Of a stretch of DNA of 64,000 bases, positions 1 to 12,177 are shown piece by piece (the first letter of the stretch is position 1; each line of letters begins with the position of its first letter). The translations under genes and the position numbers were made by a program. Under the pieces are notes generated by a model, which was given only the letters and a program-made list of their open reading frames with translations, ran no database searches and was not told where the DNA came from. The DNA is from Misgurnus anguillicaudatus (lineage: Eukaryota; Chordata; Actinopteri; Cypriniformes; Cobitidae), in contig NC_073358.2 in assembly GCF_027580225.2 (NCBI RefSeq), forward strand, positions 32,638,501 through 32,702,500. The letters run 5' to 3'.

Positions 1-1125
1 AAAAGTTTAAGAAAAATACACAAGTATGTACATGAGTTTACAAAAATCTCAGACACGGGTTGACACTAGCGAAGAAATCCTTGAGCAAATGTATGAAGAG
101 ACAAAAGTCTGAAGACTGCCTAAGTTTGAAAAGCAAAAGTTTGTTTAAGAAAAATACGCAAGTGTGTACATCTGATGAGTTTTCAAAAAATCTCAAACAG
201 GATTTGACGCTAGCAAAGAAAAACTTTGAACAAATGTATGAAGAGACAAAAGTCTGAAGACTGACTAAGTTTGAAAAGCAAAAGTTTAAGAAAAATACAC
301 AAGTATGTACATGAGTTTACAAAATCTCAAACAGGATTTGGCCCTAGCGAAGAAAAACTTTGAACAAATGAGTGAAGAGACAAAAGTCTGAAGACTGACT
401 AAGTTTGAAAAGCAAAATTTTAAGAAAAATACACAAGTATGTACATGAGTTTACAAAATCTCAGACACGGGTTGACACTAGCGAAGAAAAACTTTGAACA
501 AATGTATGAAGAGACAAAAGTCTAAAGACTGACTAAGTTTGAAAAGCAAAAGTTTAAGAAAAATACACAAGTATGTACATGAGTTTACAAAAAAATCTCA
601 AACAGGATTTGACACTAGCAAAGAAAAAACTTTGAACAGATGTGTGAAGAGACAAAAGTCTGAAGACTGACTAAGTTTGAAAAGCAAAAGTTTAAGAAAA
701 ATACACAAGTGTGTACATGAGTTTACAAAAAATCTCAAACAGGATTTGACGCTAGCGAAGAAAAACTTTGAACAAATGTATGAAGAGACAAAAGTCTGAA
801 GTCTGACTAAGCTTGAAAAGCAAATGTTTGTTTAAGAAAAATACGCAAGTGTGTACATCTGATGAGTTTACAAAATCTCAGACACGGGTTGACACTAGCG
901 AAGAAAAACTTTGAACAAATGTATGAAGAGACAAAAGTCTGAAGACTGTCTAAGTTTGAAAAGCAAAAGTTTAAGAAAAATACACAAGTATGTACATGAG
1001 TTTACAAAAATCTCAGACACGGGTTGACACTAGCGAAGAAAAACTTTGAACAAATGTATGAAGAGACAAAAGTCTGAAGACTGCCTAAGTTTGAAAAGCA
1101 AAAGTTTAAGAAAAATACACAAAAC
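1..1125. repeat. Tandem repeat, 132-145 bp unit, about 8 copies
   Basis: The unit contains a conserved core (CTAGCGAAGAAAAACTTTG) followed by an 'acaaaagtctgaagactg' segment and an 'aaaatacacaagt' segment. Core starts recur near 67, 212, 345, 478, 613, 752, 893 and 1030, giving spacings of about 132-145 bp. Length differences come from small indels in A-runs and from an extra 'tctgatgag' in two copies. The first copy is cut by the window start, so the array extends to the left. A 65-residue open frame inside it is a by-product of the repeat. Confidence 0.9.
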
Positions 1126-1291
1126 TAGGAACATCAGTAACAATGCATAGGTATAATATAATTTCATGTTTGCTTATTATGCGTTGATAGATGTTAACCT
1201 AAGTTGTATCTAACCCCACAGGCTGACCTAGGGCCTGTCCGTCACATAAAAATCCTGCCATTGATCATTTGGGACCCCCACCACGTGATAA

Positions 1292-1292
<1 letters not shown>

Positions 1293-1327
<35 letters not shown>
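1293..1327. repeat. (CA)n microsatellite
   Basis: About 17 CA units in an uninterrupted run. The two overlapping His/Thr-rich open frames here are translations of the microsatellite. Confidence 0.95.
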
Positions 1328-1330
<3 letters not shown>

Positions 1331-1559
1331 CACAGTCTCTCACATCCCACGCCCTACTCTACGATTGCATAACACACACATACATAAACTGACACGGACA
1401 CGCACACAGACACGAACGCTACACGGTACGGCTCATATGACATTAGATATAAGTTTACTCAGACACCTCTAAAATGTTTGATTTTTTTCAAATGTTTAAA
1501 TTTCTTAAACTTTAAAAACCTTATTTTTAATACCACAGATATGTGTGTGCATGTGCCTA

Positions 1560-3760
1560 TTGCCCTAAGCAAAAGTAACTTGTTTTAATCAGAGACTTGG
1601 ATAAAGAAATGGCTAAATCTAAAATAAACTTTTATTTTGCTAGAGCGGACAGAATTACATTTATTAAGTTTATATGAACACATACCCGTTCGTTCTCTGG
1701 TCATCACCGGTGATCGACCTTTAATGCGCGTGAACAGTAGATTGCGGTGCATGAACAGTTTCTCGGCGTTCGTGATGCAAATAAACTTTTATTTATGTTA
1801 AAATAAATACCCTTTAGTCTAAAGAAAAGAGTATTGGCGACCCGTCCGGAGATTATGGACTCGGGGGCTTTGCTTATACATGTACTGTATATTTCATTAA
1901 ACAAATTCTTGGTGTTACAAACTTTTAGAACCTGAAGTGTTTGCCATAAAGGCGCTGGTGGACCACCTTAAATCTAAAATAAACCTTTTACTTTTTGTCA
2001 ACGGCTGTATTACACTTATTTTACCAACACGGAGTTTTAGGGACAATACGGGCCGCTGAACACCACCGCTGTTCAGACACACTGGGGTCTACTGGGTGGG
2101 TGATAATGGGTGGTGAGAATGAGAGACCGCTCGTAAAAACCAACCGTCCAGAAACTGAACGTCTTAGACATCAAACTTTTTTCACATCAATAAATATGAC
2201 GAGCCCTCGCGAGACAAAAAACACGCACTGGAATACCATGTTCAGGAAACCTTTTATTTTGACAATGCGTATCGTGTTACATTTATCGTAAATACACATG
2301 TACACACTCGGATGTTAGGTGACATTAATGAATTCAAACCACAAGAGGGGCTTAAATGTCTTAAAACGTTTAAAAGTTTCTTAACGACAGATATAAGAGC
2401 GCATCAGCGTAAGTTCTCTGTCGCCGTCGGTGCGCGCATTGCTGAACATGTTTTAATCACAGACTTGTTTAAAGAAACCCCTAAATCTAAAATAAAACCT
2501 TATTTTGTCAGAGCGGACAGAATTATATTTATTAAGTTTATTTTAAAACGGTAGATATGAACGCGCATCCACGGGTGTTCTCTGTTGTACCCACCGGGGA
2601 CTCGATCTTTAATGCATGAACAGTATGCTGTACATGAACAGATACACGGATCTCGATTAAACTTTTATTTAGTTTAAAATAAATAGACTTTGGTCTAAAG
2701 AATTGTCGGCCTCTGGTGGTTTTGGTACAATTCATTGCTATACATGTACTGAATATTTCATTAAATAAATTTGTGATGTTACAAACTTTTAGATCCTGCA
2801 GTGTTTGCTATAAAATCTAAAATAAACCTTTTACTTTTTGTCAGAGTGGACAGTATTACATTATTACCACCATGGTTTTAAAAGACTCTAACTACTCTAC
2901 AATCCACCCCTGCTGTGAATTATCTCACGGACACACACACACACACACACACACACGGCCATGAGAGCAGCTTGTGAACGTTGACTGATCAGAAAACTTA
3001 AGAAATAGATCGATAGAAAATATCAGATTTAAGTTTAACCAGATACATCTAAAATGTTTGATTACTTATTGACTTTACAGAAACTTTTGACAAAACAAAC
3101 GTTTATATTCAACAGTATTTGGCATAAATGTGTGTCCGCTCCACCTAAAATCTAAAATCATACTTTTGTCAGAGCATACATGATAAGATTCGTTGTATAA
3201 TAATATACATACATGGTTTTAAGAAGTCAATAATAAAAAACCCTGAAGATGGGATGAGAACGTCTTAAAACATTTAAAAGTTTATTAAGGTCAGATATAA
3301 GTGCGAGTCAGCGTAAGGTCGCCGTCGGTGCGCGCATTCACATGTTTTAATCAGAGACTTGATTAAAGAAATCCCTAAATCTAAAATAAACCTTTACTTT
3401 TTGTCAGAGTGGACACCATTACATTTATTAAGTTTATTTTAAAACTGCAGATATGACCATACACCCGGCGCGTGCACCGGTGAGCGAGTTTTAATGCGCG
3501 TGAACATAGAGAGCGGGTGATGAAAAGACTCACGGACCTCGTGAAGCGGTTAAATTTTTATTTAGTTTATAATAAACAGGTTTTCGTCTAAAGAACCACA
3601 CAGGTCCGCTGAACACCGACCCCGCTGTGAGACACGCAGTGGGGTTCGAGAAGCGCGCCCGGGAGAGGAGAGCACACAGGACGGAGAAACTCCGGTCATA
3701 AAACCTGCCAGAAACTTGACAGCGTAAAACTCTAAACTTATTTTTGACAGCATTAAACAT
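1560..3760. repeat. Diverged ~880-bp tandem repeat, about 2.5-3 copies
   Basis: The block 'taatcagagacttg...aaatctaaaataaac...gagcggacagaatta' begins near 1577, 2455 and 3346, a period of about 880-890 bp. It is followed in each copy by 'tttattaagttta', a 'gcatgaacag'-like stretch and 'tttaaaataaatacc'. A shorter related block (aaatctaaaataaacctttt) also appears near 1970 and 2813, with a weaker version near 3147, so each unit seems to hold two related half-units. No coding signal is convincing. The short open frames at 1704-2735 and 3530-3825 differ between copies. Confidence 0.7.
2931..2956. repeat. (CA)n microsatellite
   Basis: Short uninterrupted CA run inside the 880-bp repeat region. 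Confidence 0.9.
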
Positions 3761-4116
3761 GACAGCATAGGCTTGTACAGCTTTTGATTGATTGTCCCGC
3801 CCCCTGTCAAGGGGTCATAAAACACGACCTGTCAAGAGGTGGGGGAGGGGGCCATAAAAGTTTGACGAAAGGTGGCCCCATATAACTACTAGCGTGAACA
3901 AGAAACGTGGGTATAATACAAAAATTTTAGATTTGCACAGAATCTCTTAAAATGAGCACTCCAAAACATACAATCACTCCACTTCAAAATGCACCACAAT
4001 CAACACACACACACTCAAAATTAAGATTAATAGAAACAAAACATACATAGTAACCAGCAGGGCTGAGGTTCCCAACGGAAGGAATCACTTAATCACGACT
4101 CATGTTTACAAAAAGG

Positions 4117-4127
4117 CACACACACGC

Positions 4128-4203
<76 letters not shown>
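4117..4203. repeat. (CA)n microsatellite
   Basis: About 43 CA/CG units, almost pure after the first 20 bases. The open frame across it is low complexity. Confidence 0.95.
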
Positions 4204-4205
<2 letters not shown>

Positions 4206-5540
4206 CACTGTGCATTCAGATTACACAACCACACATTTCAAGTGTTACACAGCACACACTGAGGAGGAAGCACCACCACCGGACAGATCCATCCACCAGT
4301 GGGACCCCAGCTCCTGCAACAAATTAAAACCAAGTAAATAATTGAGTCACACACAAAAAAAATGGTGGCGACCAGCCTTATTTACAAAGCCGACGACCAC
4401 CACAAACACTAAAAGAAAAGTATAACAATTAACAAAAGTAATTATACTAGTACAAACCGCAGGGAAATAGTAAGGCAGTACAGAAGATGTATACAATTAA
4501 CAATGAATCAGTCACAATTATGGAAAAAGCAGGGTTCTCAGAAACCAGCTATAATGAGCAATACAGAATGTAAACATCATTGCTCATAACCCAAAATCAG
4601 GTTTACAAACACAGATGATAATCTCCGAAAATAAGAAGAGAACAAACAAAAAGACGTAAGTGATGCATTAAAAGCAGAGCCAATGGAAAGTGACTCTCTC
4701 ACCTGCCGCTAACGTTGCAAACACCCAGGGGGAAAACAGGACATGACGCATCCAGGGCAGCAGCCAATCGGCTCTTAAAAAGGGACTGCCCCTTCCTGAT
4801 AGGTGAAATCAGCTGTCAATCACAGCTCACCTAATCCTGCTACAATTGCATCGTATATTTAATCAAAACCAAATCAAACGGCAGCAGGCTGAGACATGCG
4901 GGTTTACATTGAAGACGTGTCACGCTGAACCATTGCACATGATGGAATGTTTTTATTACCCTCTTTTGCAAGCTTAGAAAACATAAGCATTAACATTGAT
5001 TGATGTATTTCATAGACCGAGCAAAGATACCTCAGACAGTGCGTTAATAGACGATGATGACGGTCAACAGAAAGTTTCTTCCCATGCTCACCCCGCAACC
5101 ATGATCCAAAAAAAAACACAGGTGAGCACACAGACACCGCTCCCCCACAGGTGAGAAAGTTTCTTCCCATGCTCACCCCGCTCCCCCACAGGTGAGAAAG
5201 TGGTGCCAGCCTAATGACATCACGATGTGTGTGCAAATACACAATAGTATAAGAATAAAGGAAAAAGAATAATAGAAAAGTCAAACCTGATTTATGGCTC
5301 CTACACTCAGGATCTTCACACCTCCCACTCAAAAATGAGGATCTCCCAAAGGACTGACAAAGAATTTTTTTACAAAGGCAAAACAACGGTTTATTTTTTG
5401 AATATACAATAACTTTAATATTTATCTCTATAAATCTAACTCTATTTTCACTCCTGGGACCTAGGACATCAAAGAGGAGAAAAGGATAAGAAAGAGAAGA
5501 ACAGGGAAAAGATGACTCTACTGGTATATCTTACATTCGG
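4204..5540. other. Intergenic, no gene recognised
   Basis: No recognisable coding exon. A 160-residue minus-strand open frame (5386-4904) has no recognisable domain. It covers a local duplication: the phrase 'gtttcttcccatgctcaccc' occurs at about 5085 and again at about 5158, followed in the second copy by repeats of 'ctcccccacaggtgagaaag'. That indicates a small tandem duplication rather than a gene. Confidence 0.6.
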
Positions 5541-6762
5541 GAGAGAGCATCAGCAATTATGATATCCTTGCTGCGTATGTGTTTAGAATAAGGCTCAATC
5601 TCATAATTCTTTGATTCTTGCCTTGCATTCGATCTAAGAATTCAACGGATTATGGTCAGTATTGACAGTAATGGGATCAAGCTCAAATAGACCTCGAAAT
5701 GTTGAGGATGAGGGCTAATGCCCCTTTTTTCACTGTAAAATAGACTTGCTGGTGACGATTGAATTTTTTTCAGAAATAACTGACTAGATGTTCAACTCCA
5801 TTACAATCTTCTTTGTAATTCTTCTTTGCCAGCCCCATAAGCACTAGCATCAACTGCAAGTAGAAAACACTTCTCAAAATTAGGGGTAACCAGCAGGGAA
5901 GCATTTGCCAATAAAGATTTCCATTCTCAAACACTGACATTTCTCAGACCATTGAAAGGGTCTCTTTGGGCTTAACAGATCGGTCAGAGAGGCAATTACA
6001 TTTGCAAAATTGTGACAAAAACCTTTATAGTAATCCATCATCCAAAGAAATCGTTGTAACTCACTCAATTTGGGGAAACTACAGATCGCATTCACTTTAG
6101 CATGAATCTGTTTCACACAACCCTGGCCAACCACCTTACATGTCACAGTGGCTTTTCCAAATTCATACTTGGCAAGGTTTATAGTCAAGTTGGCTTTAGC
6201 CAGAAGCACAAAAAGCTATCTGATTTGAAGCCTCACAACCGGTCATCCCAGACAACTCGTGATTTACTAATTGCTGAAATGTAGCAGGAGCATTTCGGAC
6301 CCCAAAAGGCATAACGGTGTACTGCAGGAACCTCTTTAGCACAAAATGTCAATGGCACTTTCCAATAACCTTTCAGGAGGTCAAATTTGCTAACGAATTG
6401 CACAGAGCCAACACGGTCAATGCAGTCATCAATTATTGGTAGAGGGTAACAATCAGATTCCTGTAGTCTGTGCAAAAATGATACAAATTATCAGGTTTAC
6501 TCAATAAAATACATGGAGAGCTCCAAGAACAAAAACTGGGTTCTGCAAAGTTATGATCAAGTAAACAATTCACCTCTTTCTGAAGTGACTTCCTTTTTAT
6601 AGGATTGAAACAATATGCATGTTGTTTTGCGGGCTGTGCCATACCAACATCAATTTCAAGCTCAATAACAGAAGTTTGAGTAGGAACATCAAAGAAGAGA
6701 GAGGGAAACAAGCTTACCAACTCGTTACCAACAAAGTTGTTCCTTGATTTGTGTGTTTCCAA
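5541..6762 (-). pseudogene. Decayed Ty3/gypsy pol fragment (reverse transcriptase to RNase H)
   Basis: Read on the minus strand from 6762 down, three frames carry successive parts of a gypsy-type reverse transcriptase. These are a start resembling PWSSPCxLxxKPD (here CSWSSPCILLSKPD), then KFDLLKGYWKVPL, then a thumb-like region with LQRFLWMMDYYKGFCHNFA. Further down come RNase H pieces: AVDASAYGAG near 5830-5860, NTDHNPL near 5640-5670 and IIIADALSRM near 5535-5555, the usual end of the gypsy RNase H domain. The polymerase YxDD segment is missing or scrambled around 6210-6240. Frameshifts and stops occur throughout. No LTRs, integrase or gag were found nearby. It is an old, inactive fragment unrelated to the intact gypsy element at 57503-63277. 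Confidence 0.85.
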
Positions 6763-7404
6763 TTTGAATTATCAGCATCAGTATGAGGCGGCTGCTGCTT
6801 GCGCTGGGACCTACAGTATAGGCTTTAGCTTCAATTATAAATCAATTTACTTTCTAATCGGTTGCATCTTATGTTGTGGATATATCCCTCAAATGCATAC
6901 TGCAGTCCTTTTTGTCTTGCTCTCTCAGATATTTTGCCTGTTCTCCAAAAATGACTTTGACCGGTGCATACATACTGTAATAGACTTGTTAAAAAAAGGT
7001 GGAAAAGCTTTGACAGGCGTAGCAACAGTAACTAAGAACTGCTTAGCGAAGGGTCAATTTACATAGCTCTAGTTACTGTTGTAACTCTAATTTATGCTGT
7101 AAATCTTTTTTCTCTCAAAATAATTTTCTAACTCTTATCCTTTCAGTGCACAAGCATCATGCTCAACTGTTTCTCTTGCAAAGACATCTCACGTAACTTC
7201 ACATTTTGATCAGCAGTGTAAAGAGGAGAGGTCCACGATTCTCGCGAATTAATAACTTGAGCTCTAACCTCTAAAACACCCCGCTCAGAAAGTTGCTTAT
7301 TTCACAGCTGTCATCAACGTTTCTTTAAGCTTCTTATCATTACTCGTTACCTCAACATCAAAACACTCGCCAACCAAAAGCCCAAAGCGTACCCCAAAAG
7401 AGAT
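6763..7404. other. No gene recognised
   Basis: Sequence beyond the gypsy fragment. Open frames of up to 109 residues on both strands show no recognisable domain. It may be further decayed retrotransposon sequence, but nothing specific supports that. Confidence 0.4.
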
Positions 7405-7875
7405 TTAAAGGTAAACAACTGTTTTTAACATTTTACTATGTTCTTACCTCAACTTAGACAAATTAATACATACCCCTATCATACCCCTATTTTTTCAATA
7501 AATGCACTTAATCTTTGTATGTTAGCAGTTAGCCTAGCCCCATGCATTCCTTAGGATCCAAACAGGGATAAATTTAAAAGCCACCAAAAACTTCCATGTT
7601 TTCCCTATTTAAAGACAGTTACATGAGTAGTTACATGAGTAAGTATGGTGGCACAAAATAAAACGTGGCGATTTTTTTAAGCAGATAAAAAGAGCACTTA
7701 GTTTGCAGCACTTCAACCTCAGCGCGCAGTAACATCACTCTTGACTACTCCCCCTCTCGCTCAAACTTCTATCAATATTATTGCGCCCATGGTCAAAGTG
7801 CCGCAAACTAAGTGCTCTTCCACCATACAATATAGTTAATATAAAAATCACTGCGTTTATTTTGTGCCATCATAC
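7405..7875. mobile_element. Foldback DNA element, left arm and central stem-loop
   Basis: 7405-7645 is an inverted copy of 15646-15845. 'tttggatcctaaggaatg' reads plus at 15680 and its complement lies near 7545. 'aacatagtaaaat' near 15806 has its complement near 7430. Separately, 7645-7710 pairs with 7790-7872 through 'agagcacttagtttgc' and 'gcaaactaagtgctctt', so the centre forms a large hairpin. Together with 15641-15850 this is one palindromic non-autonomous element, cut at 7875/15641 by the retrovirus. Confidence 0.8.
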
Positions 7876-8470
7876 TGTCGTGGAATTTTAGCCGCATCAA
7901 ATAATACTCACTAAGAGTCAAAGTCAAGGATCTCACAGACACACTGTCGACAGAATTTTCTTTGTCTGAATTTTATATATTCTGCAGAATAGGCTCTCAC
8001 CCCCATGGTGCTAGAAGTTTAAAAACCTAAGAGCCCCGATCACAAGGTTGAACATACATTTATAGTAAGATGCTGAAACACGTACAATCATCCGTTTCTA
8101 CGTCATTTAGAAGATAGCCTTCAGCTGTCAGTGATTAAGAACATAAACCTTAAACATAATTATAGAACATATGGTTTGTTTCTCAGAGAACTCTACCATT
8201 CCCTGGGTTTCTAACTTAATGATTCATTCGTTAAGCCCCCTTATCTTATCATATAAGACAGTACATGTTGGTACATGATGTTTAAAACCTTGGACATTGT
8301 ACTTGCTGAAAAGACAGAAAAGCATAATTATGTGCGTTAGCAGAAAAACATGATCTCCATATGAATCACAATTTATGAGCTTATGATTGTAATTAAAAAA
8401 TGAAAAATAAGATGAAAAAATAAAACATAATAATATGAATATAAAAGCATAATAAAAGTCCTCCACTACA
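7876..8470 (-). repeat. 3' LTR of the endogenous retrovirus
   Basis: 595 bp, bounded by TG and CA on the plus strand (TGTCGTGG...CCACTACA). On the element's own strand it begins TGTAGTGGAGG and ends CCACGACA. A TATATAAAA stretch lies at about 7970-7979 on the element's strand. The short open frames in both LTR copies are the same sequence and are not a gene. Confidence 0.93.
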
Positions 8471-8483
8471 CTCCTCCCTTTTT
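8471..8483 (-). other. Polypurine tract of the retrovirus
   Basis: On the element's strand the 13 bases AAAAAGGGAGGAG abut the 3' LTR start exactly. This is the position and composition expected for the primer of plus-strand synthesis. Confidence 0.85.
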
Positions 8484-8657
8484 ATGATTTATTCATAACT
8501 TCATTTACTGTCATCGTTACGTAGCTCTGGTTATTACCCTTAAACATAGTGTACATATAGTTCTGTGCAGTTGCAAAAGCAAAAATGCACACACACATAG
8601 TATGATCATGAACCTCATTTTTGAAAGAAGAAAAATAGTTCGTTTTCTTGAAGAAAT

Positions 8658-8797
8658 TGAGCACAGTTAGAGTTGGGGTCGTGAGCCCTTGATGATTCCG
8701 GATTGAGCACAGTTACAGTTGGGGTCGTGAGCCCTGAGCACAGTTAGAGTTGGGGTCGTGAGCCCTGAGCACAGTTAGAGTTGGGGTCGTGAGCCCT
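8658..8797. repeat. 31-bp tandem repeat in the env position
   Basis: The unit 'gagcacagttagagttgggg...tcgtgagccct' is present in four copies. The last three are head to tail with a 31-bp period. The first is separated by 14 bases (tgatgattccggat). It sits between the integrase gene and the polypurine tract, where env would be expected. Confidence 0.9.
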
Positions 8798-9137
8798 TGT
8801 TGATTAATTTCCTTTGTAGGTTCGGGTTTGGTAGGACCACACGGTGCAGTCGTGCCAAGCTATCCTGCTTTCTTGTTCTAATGAAATTATCTTAGTGTCT
8901 AAATTAATGTGGGGTCTCAAAGCTGGTGTTGTAATTACAGTTATTAAGCTGCAAGCGTCGTGTCGATTACCCACATTAAAGATGTCGTGTGCGTGTGTCC
9001 AAACCAAACCCAGAATACTGGAGTCGTCCTCCGATACCTTGTGAGCTGTTGCAGTTCTCTCGTGTCGTTCTTCGTATAAACTTGCAGTATACAGGTATCT
9101 GTGGTTCCCACCAATACGAATGGTCCGTAGCAGTCGA

Positions 9138-10249
9138 CTAGCCGTCCTCCCTTTGGTTTACACCTTTTAGTCCAGGACCAACCCTCCGGCAATGGGCAAC
9201 GTGCACCCAGGTGGCACGCTCCGCGACCTTCACGGCGGTGTGAGTCGTCAGCAGAACCTGAAATGGCCCCTCCCACCGTCTCGCCTTCCAGGATTTCCTA
9301 CTCAGGTTTTTCACCAACACGAAATCTCCTGGTTTGATGTTGTGCAAAGGTCCCTCTGCGGGGCGTGGTAGTGCTGCTTTAACCTGTTTTGAGATATTTT
9401 GAAGGATAGAAGACATAGGAATACAATACTGCAACATGTCATTTTCATTTCGAAGGGTATCACCTGTCGCCCTGTGTGGTTCCCACCCCATATGTGGGGG
9501 TCTTCCAAAATTTTTTCTTTTTCTCATTTTGCTTAGTTTTGCCTTGGTGGTGCATTCTCTTTTTCCACTGCACCTCCACTTTGTGGGTGGTAGGCACAGT
9601 GATTGGTCAAATTGATTTGCAAAAATTTACCCACATCTTTCACCACCTGAGCAGTGAAGTGTGCTCCATTATCACTGGAAATTTTGTTTGGGATTCCCCA
9701 TCTAGGAATAATGTCTTTCAATAGCATTTTTATTACCCCAGCACTGTCTGCATGTTTGGTGGGTGTGGCTTCAGTCCACTTTGAAAACATGTCTGTCATC
9801 ACCAAACAGTAACGTTTGCCTCTGCTGGTGTTAATTCAATGTAATCTATCATTACATGTGTGAATGGTCCCTCAGGAATGGGATGCCCCACAGGTGCGGT
9901 TTTTACCCCTCTTGCAACATTATTACCCAGACATATATGACAGTTTTCACAATGTCTCTGTGCTACAGGAGAAAAACCCTTTGTGAACCAATTCTGTGCC
10001 ATGGCTGTCAGCATTCCTCCTTTGGACACATGGTCTAAGCCGTGTGTCAACCTAGCAAAATGGGAATAAAAGTGTTTAGGTAAGCAAGGTTTTTGATTTG
10101 GACCCATCCAAATCCCTTCAGGAGTTTTGGTAGCTCCACACGATTTCCATAGAGCTATTTCTGTTGGGAGAGAAAATGTTTGCATGCTTATTAGTGACTC
10201 CTGTGCTGTTTCAGCTTCCTTTTCCTGTGAAATCTGTGTAAGAGAAAAA
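9138..10249 (-). pseudogene. Retroviral integrase, frameshifted
   Basis: In minus-strand order there is a zinc-binding H-x3-H ... C-x2-C region (FYSHFARLTHGLDH ... RHCENCHIC). The catalytic core follows, with the first Asp in VMIDYIEL, the second in SSDNGAHF and a Glu in GGAVEKEN. The C-terminal domain has IKPGDFVLVKN and GPFQVLLTTHTAVKV. The core is split between frames at about 9800 and again near 9530, so no full-length protein can be made. The family catalyses insertion of viral DNA into the host genome. The C-terminal domain looks gammaretrovirus-like, which helped classify the element. Sequence just after it (9137-8800) could be a vestige of env, but nothing in it supports that. Confidence 0.88.
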
Positions 10250-10828
10250 TCAACGTTAGTAGAAATGAGAGATGCTTGCTTTGCCGCTGCGTCCGCGCGT
10301 GCATTGCCTCTCGAGACCACGTCCTGTTCCTTGGTGTGTGCTTTGCATTTACACACAGCTATTTGGAGTAAAATTTCCTCTAAAAGAGAAACAAGCAGTC
10401 AATGTAAATGGTTATAGATTGATAGTAGCAATTTTAGCTTGTGTTAGTGCATGCAATTCAGCCACCTGTGCAGATTTGTGAGGTGGTAAGCATCCGGATT
10501 TCACTAATTCAAAGTCAGACACAACTGTCCACCCCATCCTATTTATGCCTCTGTCATCTCTGGAAGAGGAACCATCCACATAATATGTGGAGGTGCAATC
10601 AGGGATGGGTGTGTCAGCAAGGTCAGGCCTTGGTGTACATACTTCCCGTGGGGCAGACAAACAACAATATGGTGTACCTTCATCAGGTGTAGGTAACAAT
10701 GTCGCCGGGTTCAGAACTGTACATCTTTCAACTGTGGCATTAGACATTTGTAACAATGCACAGGAATAACGCAGCCACCTTGCTGCAGACAAGTGAGATG
10801 TGCGCTGTTCAAGCAGCATATGAGACAC
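10250..10828 (-). pseudogene. Retroviral RNase H domain, frameshifted
   Basis: The frame from 10828 carries YYVDGSSSRD, GWTVVSD and SAQVAELHALTQA, matching the first Asp and the Glu of the retroviral RNase H active site. The continuation in another frame (from 10356) has CKAHTKEQDVVSRGNARADAA, matching the His loop and last Asp region. The break between the two frames lies around 10360-10415. The domain degrades RNA in RNA-DNA hybrids during reverse transcription. It sits between RT and integrase as usual. Confidence 0.85.
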
Positions 10829-12177
10829 AGAATGAGGGACCAGCAGCCGCGGCTGGCGTAACCCACAAACTCACTGCTGGCTTGTACAGCTTTCTCTGCA
10901 GGTGCCACTGCCCTGAGACATCCTGGTAGGCCCCTGGCCACCGCATCAAGGCGACCTGAAAAATATGCAACTGGTCTCAACTTGTCACCATGTTCTTGCA
11001 ACAAAACAGATGTCATACAGCCATTTCTTTCATCCACCATTTGAATAAAAGGCTTTTTTGGATATGGCAGCCCCAAAGTGGGTGCCTGCTGTAATGTCTG
11101 TTTTAGTTCCACAAATGCCCTTTCAGCCTTCTCTGTCCATTCTACCTTCTCTGATGGTGCTAAAGGTTTATCATAAATCATGTCATGCAATGGTTGTTGC
11201 AACTTAGAATAATTAGCAATAAAAGTCCTGCAATAAGATGTCATACCCAAAAATGACATTACTTGTTTCTTTGTAATGGGTTTTGGTATGTTAGCTATCC
11301 CCTGTATTCTCTTTGGAGTGAGAGACTTAGCCATTGGTGTAATTTCGTGTCCTAGAAAGGTTACTTTCTGGACAGAGCACTGTACCTTCTTGGGGTTGAC
11401 CTTGTGGCCCTCCTCAGCTAGATGAGTGAGCAGACGTATGGTGTTGTCTGTGCACGACTGCTGAGTCGGTGCCGCCACCAAGAGGTCATCCACGTACTGC
11501 AATAAAGCAACATCATCATCCAACACAAGTTTCTGTAATGAACAATGCAAGGCAGAGTTATAAATCGTGGGGCTCTCGCTATACCCCTCAAATGTAAAAG
11601 CAAACCAAAACTGGCTATCAGGATGGACAGGAACACTGAAAAATGCATTCGAAATATCCACTACACTCCTCACTCCAGAAAACCACTTGCTGTCAGCTGG
11701 TATCTGTGAGACAATTGTGTAAGGGTTTGGCACATTAGGTGCCCTTGCTTGTACCGCAGCATTTACTGCTTTGAGATCTTGAACAAACCTCCACTCTGTG
11801 GGCTGACCTGCTTCTCTGACCTTTTGTACAGGAAAAATTGGTGTTTTTACAGGTGAGTGTGGGCAGGGAACAATTATCCCTTTCTCCAATAAGGCCTCAA
11901 ATACTGGCCTTATTCCCTCAAGCGCCTCCCTTTTTAGAGGGTATTGAGGTTTGCATGGTCTGTAATCACTCTTTGGGGTGATAACTACTGGTTCACACCC
12001 TTTAATCAAACCCACATCATATTTATTTTTTGCCCACAGGTAATCAGGTACTTTGTCAAGAACTTGTTGCGGTAAATCAATACTAGCACACGTCATGTGT
12101 GCTGGCAAAATGTTTTGTAAATTTGAATCTGCAGAAACAGCTTTCTGTATTATAACTCTCTCTCTCTCTCTCAGCAA
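10711..12177 (-). pseudogene. Retroviral reverse transcriptase, long open frame with internal deletion
   Basis: A 488-residue open frame. Visible motifs are PHSPVKTPIFPVQKV (about residues 106-120), EWRFVQDLKAVN (128-139), VPNPYTIV (149-156), SVVDISNAFFSVPV (171-184, first catalytic Asp) and LLQYVDDLLVAA (225-236, the YVDD box). A thumb/connection region has FLGHEITP and FLGMTSYCRTFI. Between FAFTFEG and YSESPTIYNSAL roughly 15-20 residues usual in this family are missing, including the TRLPQGF-type motif, which looks like an in-frame deletion. The last ~50 residues run out of frame, and RNase H continues in another frame. The nominal first residue comes from a TTG, so the true protein would come from a gag-pro-pol precursor. 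Confidence 0.9.

Noticed and set aside
4904..5386. 160-residue minus-strand frame
   Set aside because: No recognisable domain or splice signals, and it spans a local sequence duplication.
8944..9276. 110-residue minus-strand frame as a possible env start
   Set aside because: No signal peptide, no surface or transmembrane-subunit motifs, and it overlaps the integrase C-terminus in another frame.
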